A DNA stretch of 64,000 bases, from the NCBI RefSeq assembly GCF_030499575.1, contig NZ_JASTLC010000001.1, positions 7,030,001 through 7,094,000 on the forward strand, read 5' to 3'. The notes beneath the pieces are model-generated. The model saw nothing but the letters and a program-made list of their open reading frames with translations, had not been told where the DNA came from and ran no database searches. This stretch comes from Streptomyces sp. DG2A-72 (GTDB lineage: Bacteria > Actinomycetota > Actinomycetes > Streptomycetales > Streptomycetaceae). Of this stretch, positions 15,517 to 23,562 are shown piece after piece (the stretch's first letter is position 1; each line of letters starts with the position of its first letter). Both the position numbers and the translations under genes were made by a program.

Positions 15517-18500
15517 CCACCGCAGCTCCCACGCGGACCTCCCGCATCCCGCAGGACGAGGCAACCCCTCAATTCCCGTTCGGAATCGAACTGGTCGGCT
15601 CCCAGATGCGGTCGACCAACCTCGAACGCGACGTCGAGGACGAACTGCACGGACCGTATGTCGGGGCGAAGGCAGTTGACGTACTGGAGCGCATCGCCAA
15701 CGCTGTCGGCGACCTGCGGCGTCCCCGCGCGTGGTCCTTCACCGGACCCTACGGCTCCGGGAAGTCCACGCTGGCTAACCTGATCGAAGCGCTTCTCGGC
15801 CGCGACGAGGACCGCCGCGACGAGGCTCACCGGATCCTTGCGGACACCAGCCCAGCCCTCGCCGAGCGTCTCGCCACGGCTCGGGCTGAGCGGACGGGAA
15901 CCGGGTTCCTCGGAGCCGTGGCCACCGCGCGGCGTGAACCGCTGGTCGCCACCGTGACCCGTGCGCTGGAGACCGCGGCAAAGCGCCGCTGGGGCAAGCG
16001 CATCCCGAAGAACATCGCCGCAGCACTCGCGGCCTGCGAAGACCCGACGACGACCGGGACGAAGACGAAGCAGGTCATGGCCGCCATCAAGGCCCTGACC
16101 GACAATCAGCAGCCGCTCTTGCTGATCATCGACGAGTTCGGTAAGACCCTGGAACATCTTGCCGGGCACAACGAATTCTCCGGCGCCGAGCACGATCTTT
16201 TCCTCCTGCAGGAGCTCGCCGAGCTCAGCGCCGGGCCCAACGGCCTGCCCGTCTTCCTGGTCACCCTGCAGCACCTGTCGTTCATGGACTACGCGTCACG
16301 GTCCAGTGAGCTCAAGATCCGCGAATGGGCAAAGATCCAGGGCCGCTTCGAAGACGTCACCTTCGTCCCGCACCACGGCGACTCCCTGCAGCTCCTGCGC
16401 CGGCGTCTGGACCACTCCGCGGTCGACGCAGCGGGCCAGGACCTCATCCGCGCGTCGGCCCAGGCATCAGCCCTCGCGTGGAAGAACCACGGTCTGAACG
16501 TCCTTACCGAGCTGGCCAGCGACGACTTCGCCGGCCTCTACCCGTTGCACCCACTGACGGCGATCGCTGCGCCGATCCTGGCGGCGCAAATCGGCCAGCA
16601 CGACCGCAGCCTGTCGGGCTTCCTCAACAGCGGAGAGCCCAACACCGTCCGCGACTCGCTGGCCGCACACTCCCGGCCGGATGCCGAACTCGCCAGCACA
16701 GTGCAGCTGCCACAGCTGTACGACTACTTCCTCAACTCCGGCCGGACCTCGCTGCTCGCGGCCTCCAACGCCGGCCGCTGGATCGAAGTCGACGCGCGCA
16801 TCAAGGAAGCCAACGGACTGCCCGACGCCGACCAGGCGCTGCTGAAGACCATCGGCGTTCTGAACCTCATTGACGCCGACGGCGCGCTCAGCGCCACCAG
16901 CGAGATGATCCACCTCGCGCTCCACGACCCCACCGATCTGACCGACGCGGGCGCTTTCGCCCGCCTTGAGGAGCAGCTCGCCGACCTCGTCCGCCGCGGC
17001 TTCCTCGTCCACCGGGAGTTCAGCGGTGAGTACCGCGTCTGGCAGGGCACAGACTTCGACATCGACGCCCGGCTGAAGGAGATCATCAGTCACCTCGACG
17101 ATGCCTCCATCGTCCAGCGCCTTGGCGCGCACCTCCCCAGCGCTGTGGTCGCCGGCCGCCACAGTCAGGTCACTGGGATGATGCGGGTGTTCCTCACCGC
17201 CGTCAGCGGCCCAGAAACCCGTGAGATCCAGGCGCCGGACGAGCTGAAGGACCCGGCCGATGGACTGCTCGTCTTCCACCTCGGTCCCCGGGACCAGCTG
17301 CCCACCGTCAACTCGACGCTGCCGGTCATCCTCGGAACAACCACCCACCCCGACGTGGTGCTCAGCTCCGCCACGCACCTCATTGCCCTGAGAGAGCTGC
17401 TCGAAGACAAGGAACTCGATCACGTCGCCCGGCGGGAGGTCACCGACCGCGCCGTCCAGGCGGAGGCCGAGCTGCGGGAGGTCATCCAGGCGGCCTTCTA
17501 CCCGCCGACCCAGGACGCCACCTGGGACCTGTGGAACGCCGGACTCGCCCCGGGGACGGACCCCGACAGCTCGAGCCTGCCGGCCCGCAGCCTCAGTGGC
17601 CTGGTCTCCCTCGCCTGCGAGAGCGTCTACCCGCACACCCCGCACATTCGCAACGAGATGCTCGGACGGCACTCACTCACCAGCAACGCCGCCCGTGCCC
17701 GCAGCGATGTGCTGGACGCGATGCTCACCCGCTCCGGCGAGCAGTACCTGGGCTTCGACGCGACGGCCGGAAGATACGGTCCGGAGCGAGCCATCTACAG
17801 CGGCGCGCTGGCCTTCCTCGGCCTGCACCGGGCCAACGGCACAATCCAGGCCGAGAATTCCCCCAACAGCCTGCTGCCGTACGGCTTCTCCGCTCCTGGC
17901 GACGGTCACGAGCACGCTCAGCCTGTCTGGGAGGCGCTGCAGAAGACGCTGGACGCGGCAACCCGGCGTACCAGCCTCGACCACATCATCCGGGTCCTGA
18001 TGAGCCCGCCCTACGGGGTGAAGGCCGGTGTCTGGCCGCTGCTGGTCGTCACCGCCCTGGTGATCCGCCGACACGATGTCGCCCTCTTCGAGGAAGGCTC
18101 CTACCTGCCCCGGCTGACGCCGGATGTCGTCGACCGCATCCTCGTCGCCCCCGTCCGTTTCGACGTGAAGTACACGCCGGTCGGGCAGGGGCAGCGCGCC
18201 AGCGTGATCAAGAAGCTCCTGGTGTCTCTGAAGGTCGAACCACCACGCTCACAGGCACTGCGTAACCCCGATCTGCTGTCCGTAGCCAGGGCGTTGCTCG
18301 AACGCGTCATGGTCTTGAACAGCTACGCCCGCAAGACCAAGCGCATCTCTCCGGATGCACTCGCCGTGCGCAGCGCCCTGGCAAACTCCCAGGATCCGGA
18401 CGATCTGCTCTTCCGGGCTCTGCCCAAGGCGCTTGGCCTCGCTCCCATCGAAGCCGGCACCCGCGCCAACGCGGCAGCCGCCACGGAGTATGTCGACAGG

Positions 18501-19112
18501 CTGACCGCAGCGGCAGACGAGATCACCGGCATCGAGCGTACGCTGAGGGAAGAAGTGGTCGCGGTTCTCGCCGAAGAGTTCCGTCTGCCCGCGACGCTTC
18601 CCGAGCTTCGGTCGACGCTCGCCGCGCGGCTGAATGGCTTCGCCACGGTGTCACTGAACCCGGAGCTGCGGGGCTTCGTCGACTTCGTGCTCAGCGAGAG
18701 CCTCGCTGACGAGGACTGGCTCGACCCGATCGTCGTCCGCCTCACTAACAAGGCGCTCGGAGACTGGGATGACCGGGACGCAGGCATGTTCCCTCGCCTT
18801 GCACGCGAGATGTCCGCATCCCTCGACCGCGTCGCCCACCTCTACCAAGACAGCGGCGAGACCCGCGAGCAGGAAGTAAATCTGGAGACGCGGCTGTTGA
18901 CCTTGACGGACAAGACGGGAGCGGAGCGGCGGACGCTGATCTACGTGCCGGAACAGTCCCGAGGCCAGGCCGACCAGCTCGCGGCCGATGTACTGCAGCA
19001 GGCTGAGCAGGCCCTCGGACCCGACGGCGCTCGGATCCTGCTCGCCGCTCTTGCGCAGCGCGTTGCCGATGGGCTGGCTGTCACAGCAACTGAAACGAAG
19101 GAGGGGGTATGA
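15513..19112 (+). CDS. sspC: Large P-loop ATPase, SspC type
   Basis: 1199 residues starting at a GTG that overlaps the sspB stop. Walker A Gly-Pro-Tyr-Gly-Ser-Gly-Lys-Ser-Thr lies near residues 76-84 and Walker B Leu-Leu-Leu-Ile-Ile-Asp-Glu-Phe-Gly-Lys near 205-215. The overall plan resembles the long ATPases BrxC/PglY of BREX and SspC of phosphorothioation systems. The C-terminal half is mainly helical with no second nucleotide site that I can see. In SspABCD it supplies ATP-driven steps during single-strand PT modification. It overlaps sspD by 4 bases (ATGA). Length and context make SspC the best call; a BREX protein is unlikely since no PglX or PglZ is nearby. Confidence 0.85.
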   Translation: MTTAAPTRTSRIPQDEATPQFPFGIELVGSQMRSTNLERDVEDELHGPYVGAKAVDVLERIANAVGDLRRPRAWSFTGPYGSGKSTLANLIEALLGRDEDRRDEAHRILADTSPALAERLATARAERTGTGFLGAVATARREPLVATVTRALETAAKRRWGKRIPKNIAAALAACEDPTTTGTKTKQVMAAIKALTDNQQPLLLIIDEFGKTLEHLAGHNEFSGAEHDLFLLQELAELSAGPNGLPVFLVTLQHLSFMDYASRSSELKIREWAKIQGRFEDVTFVPHHGDSLQLLRRRLDHSAVDAAGQDLIRASAQASALAWKNHGLNVLTELASDDFAGLYPLHPLTAIAAPILAAQIGQHDRSLSGFLNSGEPNTVRDSLAAHSRPDAELASTVQLPQLYDYFLNSGRTSLLAASNAGRWIEVDARIKEANGLPDADQALLKTIGVLNLIDADGALSATSEMIHLALHDPTDLTDAGAFARLEEQLADLVRRGFLVHREFSGEYRVWQGTDFDIDARLKEIISHLDDASIVQRLGAHLPSAVVAGRHSQVTGMMRVFLTAVSGPETREIQAPDELKDPADGLLVFHLGPRDQLPTVNSTLPVILGTTTHPDVVLSSATHLIALRELLEDKELDHVARREVTDRAVQAEAELREVIQAAFYPPTQDATWDLWNAGLAPGTDPDSSSLPARSLSGLVSLACESVYPHTPHIRNEMLGRHSLTSNAARARSDVLDAMLTRSGEQYLGFDATAGRYGPERAIYSGALAFLGLHRANGTIQAENSPNSLLPYGFSAPGDGHEHAQPVWEALQKTLDAATRRTSLDHIIRVLMSPPYGVKAGVWPLLVVTALVIRRHDVALFEEGSYLPRLTPDVVDRILVAPVRFDVKYTPVGQGQRASVIKKLLVSLKVEPPRSQALRNPDLLSVARALLERVMVLNSYARKTKRISPDALAVRSALANSQDPDDLLFRALPKALGLAPIEAGTRANAAAATEYVDRLTAAADEITGIERTLREEVVAVLAEEFRLPATLPELRSTLAARLNGFATVSLNPELRGFVDFVLSESLADEDWLDPIVVRLTNKALGDWDDRDAGMFPRLAREMSASLDRVAHLYQDSGETREQEVNLETRLLTLTDKTGAERRTLIYVPEQSRGQADQLAADVLQQAEQALGPDGARILLAALAQRVADGLAVTATETKEGV

Positions 19113-19942
19113 CGGATCCAGTCACCCAGGAGAAGGTTCGCCACGTCCTGGGTATCTCAGGCGGCAAGGACTCGTCGGCGCTTGCCATCTACATGCGCGA
19201 TCGCGTGCCGGAGATGGAGTACTTCTTCTGCGACACCGGTGCTGAACTGCCAGAGACGTACGAGTACCTCAACCGGCTGGAAGCGGCCCTCGGTAAGCCC
19301 ATCGAGCGACTCAACGCCGACCGGGATTTCGATCACTGGATGGAGGTTTACCAGGGCACCCTGCCCAGCCCGCAGATGCGCTGGTGCACCAAAAATCTGA
19401 AGATCAAGCCGCTGGAGGAGTGGGTCGGCGACGACAAGGTCATCTCATACGTCGCGATCCGGGCTGACGAGAACCGCCTCGGCTACGTCAGCACCAAGCC
19501 GAACATCGATGCCGTCTTCCCCTTCCGCGAGGATGGCATCGACAAGGACGGCGTGATGCGCATCCTCGACGAAGCTGGCATTGGACTCCCTGGCTACTAC
19601 GAGTGGCGCACGCGCTCGGGCTGCTACTTCTGCTTCTTCCAGCGCAAGCACGAGTGGGTCGGCCTCAAGGAGCGCCACCCCGACCTGTACGACAAGGCCG
19701 TGGAGTACGAGGACAAGGTCCGGTTCCGCCACACGGCCATGAAGGGCCGCAACTACACCTGGTCACAGGGCGAGTCGCTCCCGGAGCTCATAGAGCGCAA
19801 GGATGAGATCGAGGCCAAGCACCAGGCGGCCCTGGACCGCGCGGCCAAGCGCGTCAAGCCGAACAGGCCCCTCCTGGAAGTCCTGTCCGACGCACTTGAC
19901 TCCGACGACGACGAGGCCGGCTGCTCCGTCTGCCACCTCTGA
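19109..19942 (+). CDS. sspD: PAPS-reductase-like ATP pyrophosphatase, SspD/DndC type
   Basis: 277 residues, start overlapping sspC by 4 bases. The PP-loop Gly-Ile-Ser-Gly-Gly-Lys-Asp-Ser-Ser sits at residues 15-23. Cysteines that could hold an iron-sulfur cluster or pass sulfur are in Arg-Trp-Cys-Thr-Lys-Asn-Leu-Lys (about 92), Gly-Cys-Tyr-Phe-Cys-Phe (about 172-177) and the tail Cys-Ser-Val-Cys-His-Leu. By family, it activates the DNA backbone with ATP and transfers sulfur from the desulfurase. It is shorter than DndC (about 500 residues), as expected for SspD. It is the last gene of the operon: a strong hairpin follows 17 bases later. Confidence 0.87.
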   Translation: MTDPVTQEKVRHVLGISGGKDSSALAIYMRDRVPEMEYFFCDTGAELPETYEYLNRLEAALGKPIERLNADRDFDHWMEVYQGTLPSPQMRWCTKNLKIKPLEEWVGDDKVISYVAIRADENRLGYVSTKPNIDAVFPFREDGIDKDGVMRILDEAGIGLPGYYEWRTRSGCYFCFFQRKHEWVGLKERHPDLYDKAVEYEDKVRFRHTAMKGRNYTWSQGESLPELIERKDEIEAKHQAALDRAAKRVKPNRPLLEVLSDALDSDDDEAGCSVCHL

Positions 19943-20376
19943 GGCGTAGATACAGGTAAGTGGCCCGGCTCGGTCTGCCCAGCCGGGCCACTGCTCTTTC
20001 CGGGTAGTTAGCGCCCGCGAAGCCACCTGTGCCCCGGGCCGCGAGCGGTCAGTCAGAGGGCGGCGGAACCAGTGGCAGGACCACTGCTCAACTGGATGTC
20101 GCTCTGCGCGATGAGGCAGGTTGTGCGCTAGTCGGGCCGGAGGGAGGCAGGCACCGAAGCGCCGAACTGGGCGAAGCGAACGTCAATGGCCAGCCCATGT
20201 GGATCCCGGAGCCGGTGTCTAGGATGGAGTCTTTGGCGTGTCATCCCTTTTCCGACCCTCATCCGCCGCCAAGTCGGCAAGTTCCCACGCAGGTTGAAGA
20301 GGCCCACTGCTAGGGTATGGGCTCGACTTCCGGCAGAGCGAGCGGATCCGCGCGTCCGTGCACCATGGGGGGATGG
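19943..20376. other. Intergenic region after sspD with terminator
   Basis: Holds the terminator at 19959-19992 and about 380 further bases without a gene that I can support. The promoter of the GIY-YIG/DGQHR pair should be here. GC content starts to fall towards 20370. Confidence 0.45.
19959..19992 (+). terminator. Rho-independent-type terminator of the ssp operon
   Basis: AGTGGCCCGGCT (19959-19970) and AGCCGGGCCACT (19981-19992) form a perfect 12-bp stem with a 10-base loop, followed by CTCTTTC. It begins 17 bases after the sspD stop and separates the ssp operon from the next gene pair. Confidence 0.8.
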
Positions 20377-21180
20377 GTGTTCACTGCGTTTGAAACGCGC
20401 GTGCTGAACGTTCGCGAGTACTTGGCGATGGGACGGGAACGCTCCGAGCTGATACCAAGAGTGCCAGGCATCTATATCTGGACGCTTGACTTCACTGATA
20501 TCGGAAAGACAGCACTCGAGCGGGAACCGGCAGACGTATTTTCTGCGGTCCAGACAAGAATCAGTGCGCCCCGTGGTGAGCCACTCGAAGCTGGAATGGT
20601 TGGGCGGTATAGAAATGTCCTCATTCAGGATGTCCCGCCTGAGCTGACGCGTGCTTCAGCTGTCCGGGTGGAAGACATGATAAAGGCTCGCAACCTGCAT
20701 CTTGAATGGGCTTTTCTGTGTGCCACGCTGTTTCAGAGGCCGCTGTACGTAGGTAAGGCCGTCAACTTGTCGGTGCGCCTGAAGACACACATGAAAACGG
20801 ATTCCCCTCTCAGTGGCGAGCTTGAACGCCTGGGGCTGACGGTAAACGACTGCGCGGTACTCATGCTCCCTGTTACATCACCCGACAATATCGCGGAGCT
20901 TGTGGCAGCTGAAGAAGCACGTGCTCGTGCCTTGCGGGCGGCCGGCGCGGCCGAACCGACCGCAAGGAATATCCTCAGCGCAGGAGAGTATGACGGCGCA
21001 GATGAGGACGATGGCGGGGATAACGATATGGACTCCGAAGACGATGACGCTCTCTTCTCGGACTCCGAACTTGACGCCGCGGCATCCCCCGAGTTGAGAC
21101 AGGTTGATCAGCTGGTGCGTTTTGCTGAGTCGCTGACCATTCGCGCCGCCCACCCGTTGCTGAATATGAAGATGGACTAA
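20377..21180 (+). CDS. GIY-YIG-type nuclease beside the ssp operon
   Basis: 267 residues from the GTG at 20377, which has GGGGGA upstream; an ATG at 20365 is an alternative. Pro-Gly-Ile-Tyr-Ile-Trp at residues 30-35 and Leu-Tyr-Val-Gly-Lys-Ala at 123-128 are the two halves of the GIY-YIG core, with Arg134 in the following Asn-Leu-Ser-Val-Arg-Leu helix. Ala-Glu-Leu-Val-Ala-Ala-Glu-Glu near residue 180 can supply the metal-binding Glu. The roughly 90-residue gap between the halves is unusually long for the family. A very acidic stretch (Glu/Asp-rich, about 210-235) follows. The next gene starts 3 bases after the stop. Lower GC than the ssp genes suggests separate acquisition. Confidence 0.65.
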   Translation: MFTAFETRVLNVREYLAMGRERSELIPRVPGIYIWTLDFTDIGKTALEREPADVFSAVQTRISAPRGEPLEAGMVGRYRNVLIQDVPPELTRASAVRVEDMIKARNLHLEWAFLCATLFQRPLYVGKAVNLSVRLKTHMKTDSPLSGELERLGLTVNDCAVLMLPVTSPDNIAELVAAEEARARALRAAGAAEPTARNILSAGEYDGADEDDGGDNDMDSEDDDALFSDSELDAAASPELRQVDQLVRFAESLTIRAAHPLLNMKMD

Positions 21181-21183
21181 CCC

Positions 21184-23181
21184 ATGAGCCTTTCGTCGCT
21201 AAGCCGTCGTCGCCCAGCTTATACCGACCAATACTCCTACGTCCGAGGCGAATACGCCATCGGTGATGAGAAGGTCCCCTATTTCTCCATCTCGATGACC
21301 ATCAGGGAAGCAGATCAGTACCTGCGCCTGGCTCGGGAGCTAGCATTTAGTGACGACGAGCCTGTGAACCTCGAAGAACTGTTTCAGCGAACGGTTGACG
21401 AGGACCGAGCCGCCGGCCCGATCGCTACTTACTTGAGGCAACCCGGCTCACTCAAGTTTTTCAACGCCTTCACCGTCGTCCTCCTACCAGTCGATCCCGA
21501 CAAGGCTGACACGGTCGCTGAAAGTTACATTGAAGACTCAGCCGCCCCGGCCGAAATCCCGGATGGCGATCTTGAGCGTACGTCGATCGGCCCCGTTCAA
21601 ATCGATAATTTGCCCGGAACGGATATCGGGTTCATCCGATGGAGTACTAAGCGTGCTCGTGCCGTGATTCTCGATGGCCAACACCGCTTTCTGGCCCTGA
21701 AAAGGATCCTAGACTCACCGCAGACCAATCTGCTCAAGCCGGATACCACGAAGATTCCTGTACTTCTCTTGGTTCTTGACGAGAGGGCTGGATTCGTTCC
21801 TGCTCGAGATCAGGATAGGCTACTTCATGCCTGCAGGAGCATTTTTGTCGCCCTAAACAAGCATGCCGTGGCGGTCTCAAAGACACGCACATATCTGCTT
21901 GATGATCAAGACATCGTGTCCGTAAGTATGCGCCGTCTCTTGACGTCGGAAGTCGGAGACGGTCGCAATAGCCAAGATTCGATCGATCGAATCCCGCTGG
22001 CGCTCGTCGATTGGCACTCGGATCAGGCAAAATTCGATCGGGGTCTTCATCTTGCGAGTGTCCTCGGATTGCATGAAACCATCCGACAGATCTACCCGAA
22101 TCGTTGCGACGAGTCAGACTATGAGGGGCTGCGCGAATATATCACCAAGGTGAGTGCGCTCATCGGCCCTACAGGTGATTCGCGCTGGTCGGAGCTTGCC
22201 CTGCGTAATAGGGTGAGTAAGTACGAAGACGACGCATTGCCTTTCATATTTTCTGCTGAGGAGGTCTCTGCCGTTGCGGATGCCTTCGCGAGCGGTGTTG
22301 GCCAGGCGATCGTGCGTCCCCTCCTGCAGTTGGAGCCCTACAAACAGCTGAGGGAGGGCTATCAGGCGGCAGGGCTGATCGGCGGCCCCCTGGAGCTCTG
22401 GCTTGGTTTCGACAAGTACGGAAAGCAGGCATTTCAGACCCGCACGGGGAATGATCCGAGTGATCTCGCCCGTAGTATCGCCGAGAATGTGAAATCTGGC
22501 GATAACGCATTTGCCGTGATCTTTCAGCGCGGCATCCTCCTTTCGGCGGTCAGGTTTGATATCGCCCGGTCTGACTTTGCCGGCGAGTGGGAATGTTCAT
22601 CGGATCGATTCGCTGTCCTTGATCGCTGGATCGAACGAATGAACGCACGGGTTGTTGCCCATCTCGCCAACCCTGACTTCTGGCTAGGAACCGGAATTAA
22701 GGGTGACCGCAATGTCAACTACACTAAGGTGGGTGCCAACGGCGTCAAGGGATTGGTTTCCCTTGCGGCCATGTGCCCGATTGCTGAGCTGAGAGGGAAT
22801 GCGGCTGCGCTCGCTGAGGGGGGCATCCCTTCAGAGGCCCTGACAGGCTCTGAACAGCTGGCCTGGAAGATGATCTCAGATCCTGACAGTCCTTACTTGC
22901 GAGACGATCGAGTGATGGCGGACGCCGCAGAGCCCAGTCTTCAGTTTGCGGCGTATCGCTGGCTTGCGCGGCAATTCGAAACAATCGGTCGCGGACGGGC
23001 ACCGGGCGTTGTGGCTGGCGTTACCCGACAGGCGTGCATCGAATATCGAAATGCGGCGAAAGCGTATGTTCAGAGCGAACTCCGTGCATCGGGCGTGTCA
23101 GCTGACGAAGAGGTCGTACTGCAAGGGGTTCTAGTCCTCGGCGCCCGCCGCTTGGCCCAGATCGCGCAGGCATCTGTGTGA
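21184..23181 (+). CDS. DGQHR-domain protein (DndB-like), 665 residues
   Basis: ATG at 21184, three bases after the GIY-YIG stop. The motif Ile-Leu-Asp-Gly-Gln-His-Arg-Phe at about residues 162-169 defines the DGQHR family, which includes DndB, a regulator or PT-linked protein of dnd clusters. Family members carry Ser/Thr-Arg and Asn-Lys-His-Ala motifs further on; here Phe-Val-Ala-Leu-Asn-Lys-His-Ala-Val lies near residue 225. At 665 residues it is nearly twice a normal DndB, and the last about 300 residues are unknown to me. Lower GC and codon use set it apart from sspABCD. It could sense PT marks or control the nuclease encoded just upstream. Function is inferred. Confidence 0.7.
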   Translation: MSLSSLSRRRPAYTDQYSYVRGEYAIGDEKVPYFSISMTIREADQYLRLARELAFSDDEPVNLEELFQRTVDEDRAAGPIATYLRQPGSLKFFNAFTVVLLPVDPDKADTVAESYIEDSAAPAEIPDGDLERTSIGPVQIDNLPGTDIGFIRWSTKRARAVILDGQHRFLALKRILDSPQTNLLKPDTTKIPVLLLVLDERAGFVPARDQDRLLHACRSIFVALNKHAVAVSKTRTYLLDDQDIVSVSMRRLLTSEVGDGRNSQDSIDRIPLALVDWHSDQAKFDRGLHLASVLGLHETIRQIYPNRCDESDYEGLREYITKVSALIGPTGDSRWSELALRNRVSKYEDDALPFIFSAEEVSAVADAFASGVGQAIVRPLLQLEPYKQLREGYQAAGLIGGPLELWLGFDKYGKQAFQTRTGNDPSDLARSIAENVKSGDNAFAVIFQRGILLSAVRFDIARSDFAGEWECSSDRFAVLDRWIERMNARVVAHLANPDFWLGTGIKGDRNVNYTKVGANGVKGLVSLAAMCPIAELRGNAAALAEGGIPSEALTGSEQLAWKMISDPDSPYLRDDRVMADAAEPSLQFAAYRWLARQFETIGRGRAPGVVAGVTRQACIEYRNAAKAYVQSELRASGVSADEEVVLQGVLVLGARRLAQIAQASV

Positions 23182-23562
23182 ACCCCTCTCCAGTCGGCCT
23201 TTGAGTGGCCGCGCTCAGCATCGCTATGGGGCGTCCCGCACGCCCCACTCCCACCATCGTGAGCACGCCAGTGCGCAGTTCCTGATTACCCTCGTGCGTC
23301 GGTTTGTGCCGCACGCGGGTTGCCACCCCGGGGTGGGCCCGTGAGTCGCTTGGGTGTGGCTGGACGCTCTCTCAGACCCACTCGAATCCGACGATGACCA
23401 GGGTGGCTGCTCTATCTGCCATCTCTGATGAGCCAGTACGCGAAGGCGGCCGATCTGCGTTCATCGGCCGGGCCTCTGGCTGCTCCGTGCAAGGAGCCGG
23501 GCGCGCCGGTGCGTGCAGGCAACTCACCCAGCGCCTGCCCGACAGCTTGGGATGGATGGCCT
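23182..23562. other. Intergenic region between convergent genes
   Basis: No gene that I can support. GGGGCGTCCCGCACGCCCC-like short palindromes near 23226-23245 and a CCACCCCGGGGTGG palindrome near 23324-23337 could end transcription from both sides (DGQHR gene on plus, ParA-like gene on minus). Confidence 0.35.

Noticed and set aside
15513..19112. BREX BrxC/PglY
   Set aside because: The ATPase style is similar, but PglX, PglZ and BrxL are missing, and the DUF4007 and PP-loop neighbours fit SspC.
23200..23560. Small plus-strand genes after the DGQHR gene
   Set aside because: Open frames here are low-complexity and overlap the end of the convergent gene; no ribosome binding site or conserved motif supports them.
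13021..23562. SspE, DndD/DndE or other known PT effector genes
   Set aside because: No DUF262/HNH protein and no DndD- or DndE-like sequence is visible, so the island is not a dnd cluster and has no SspE in the window.
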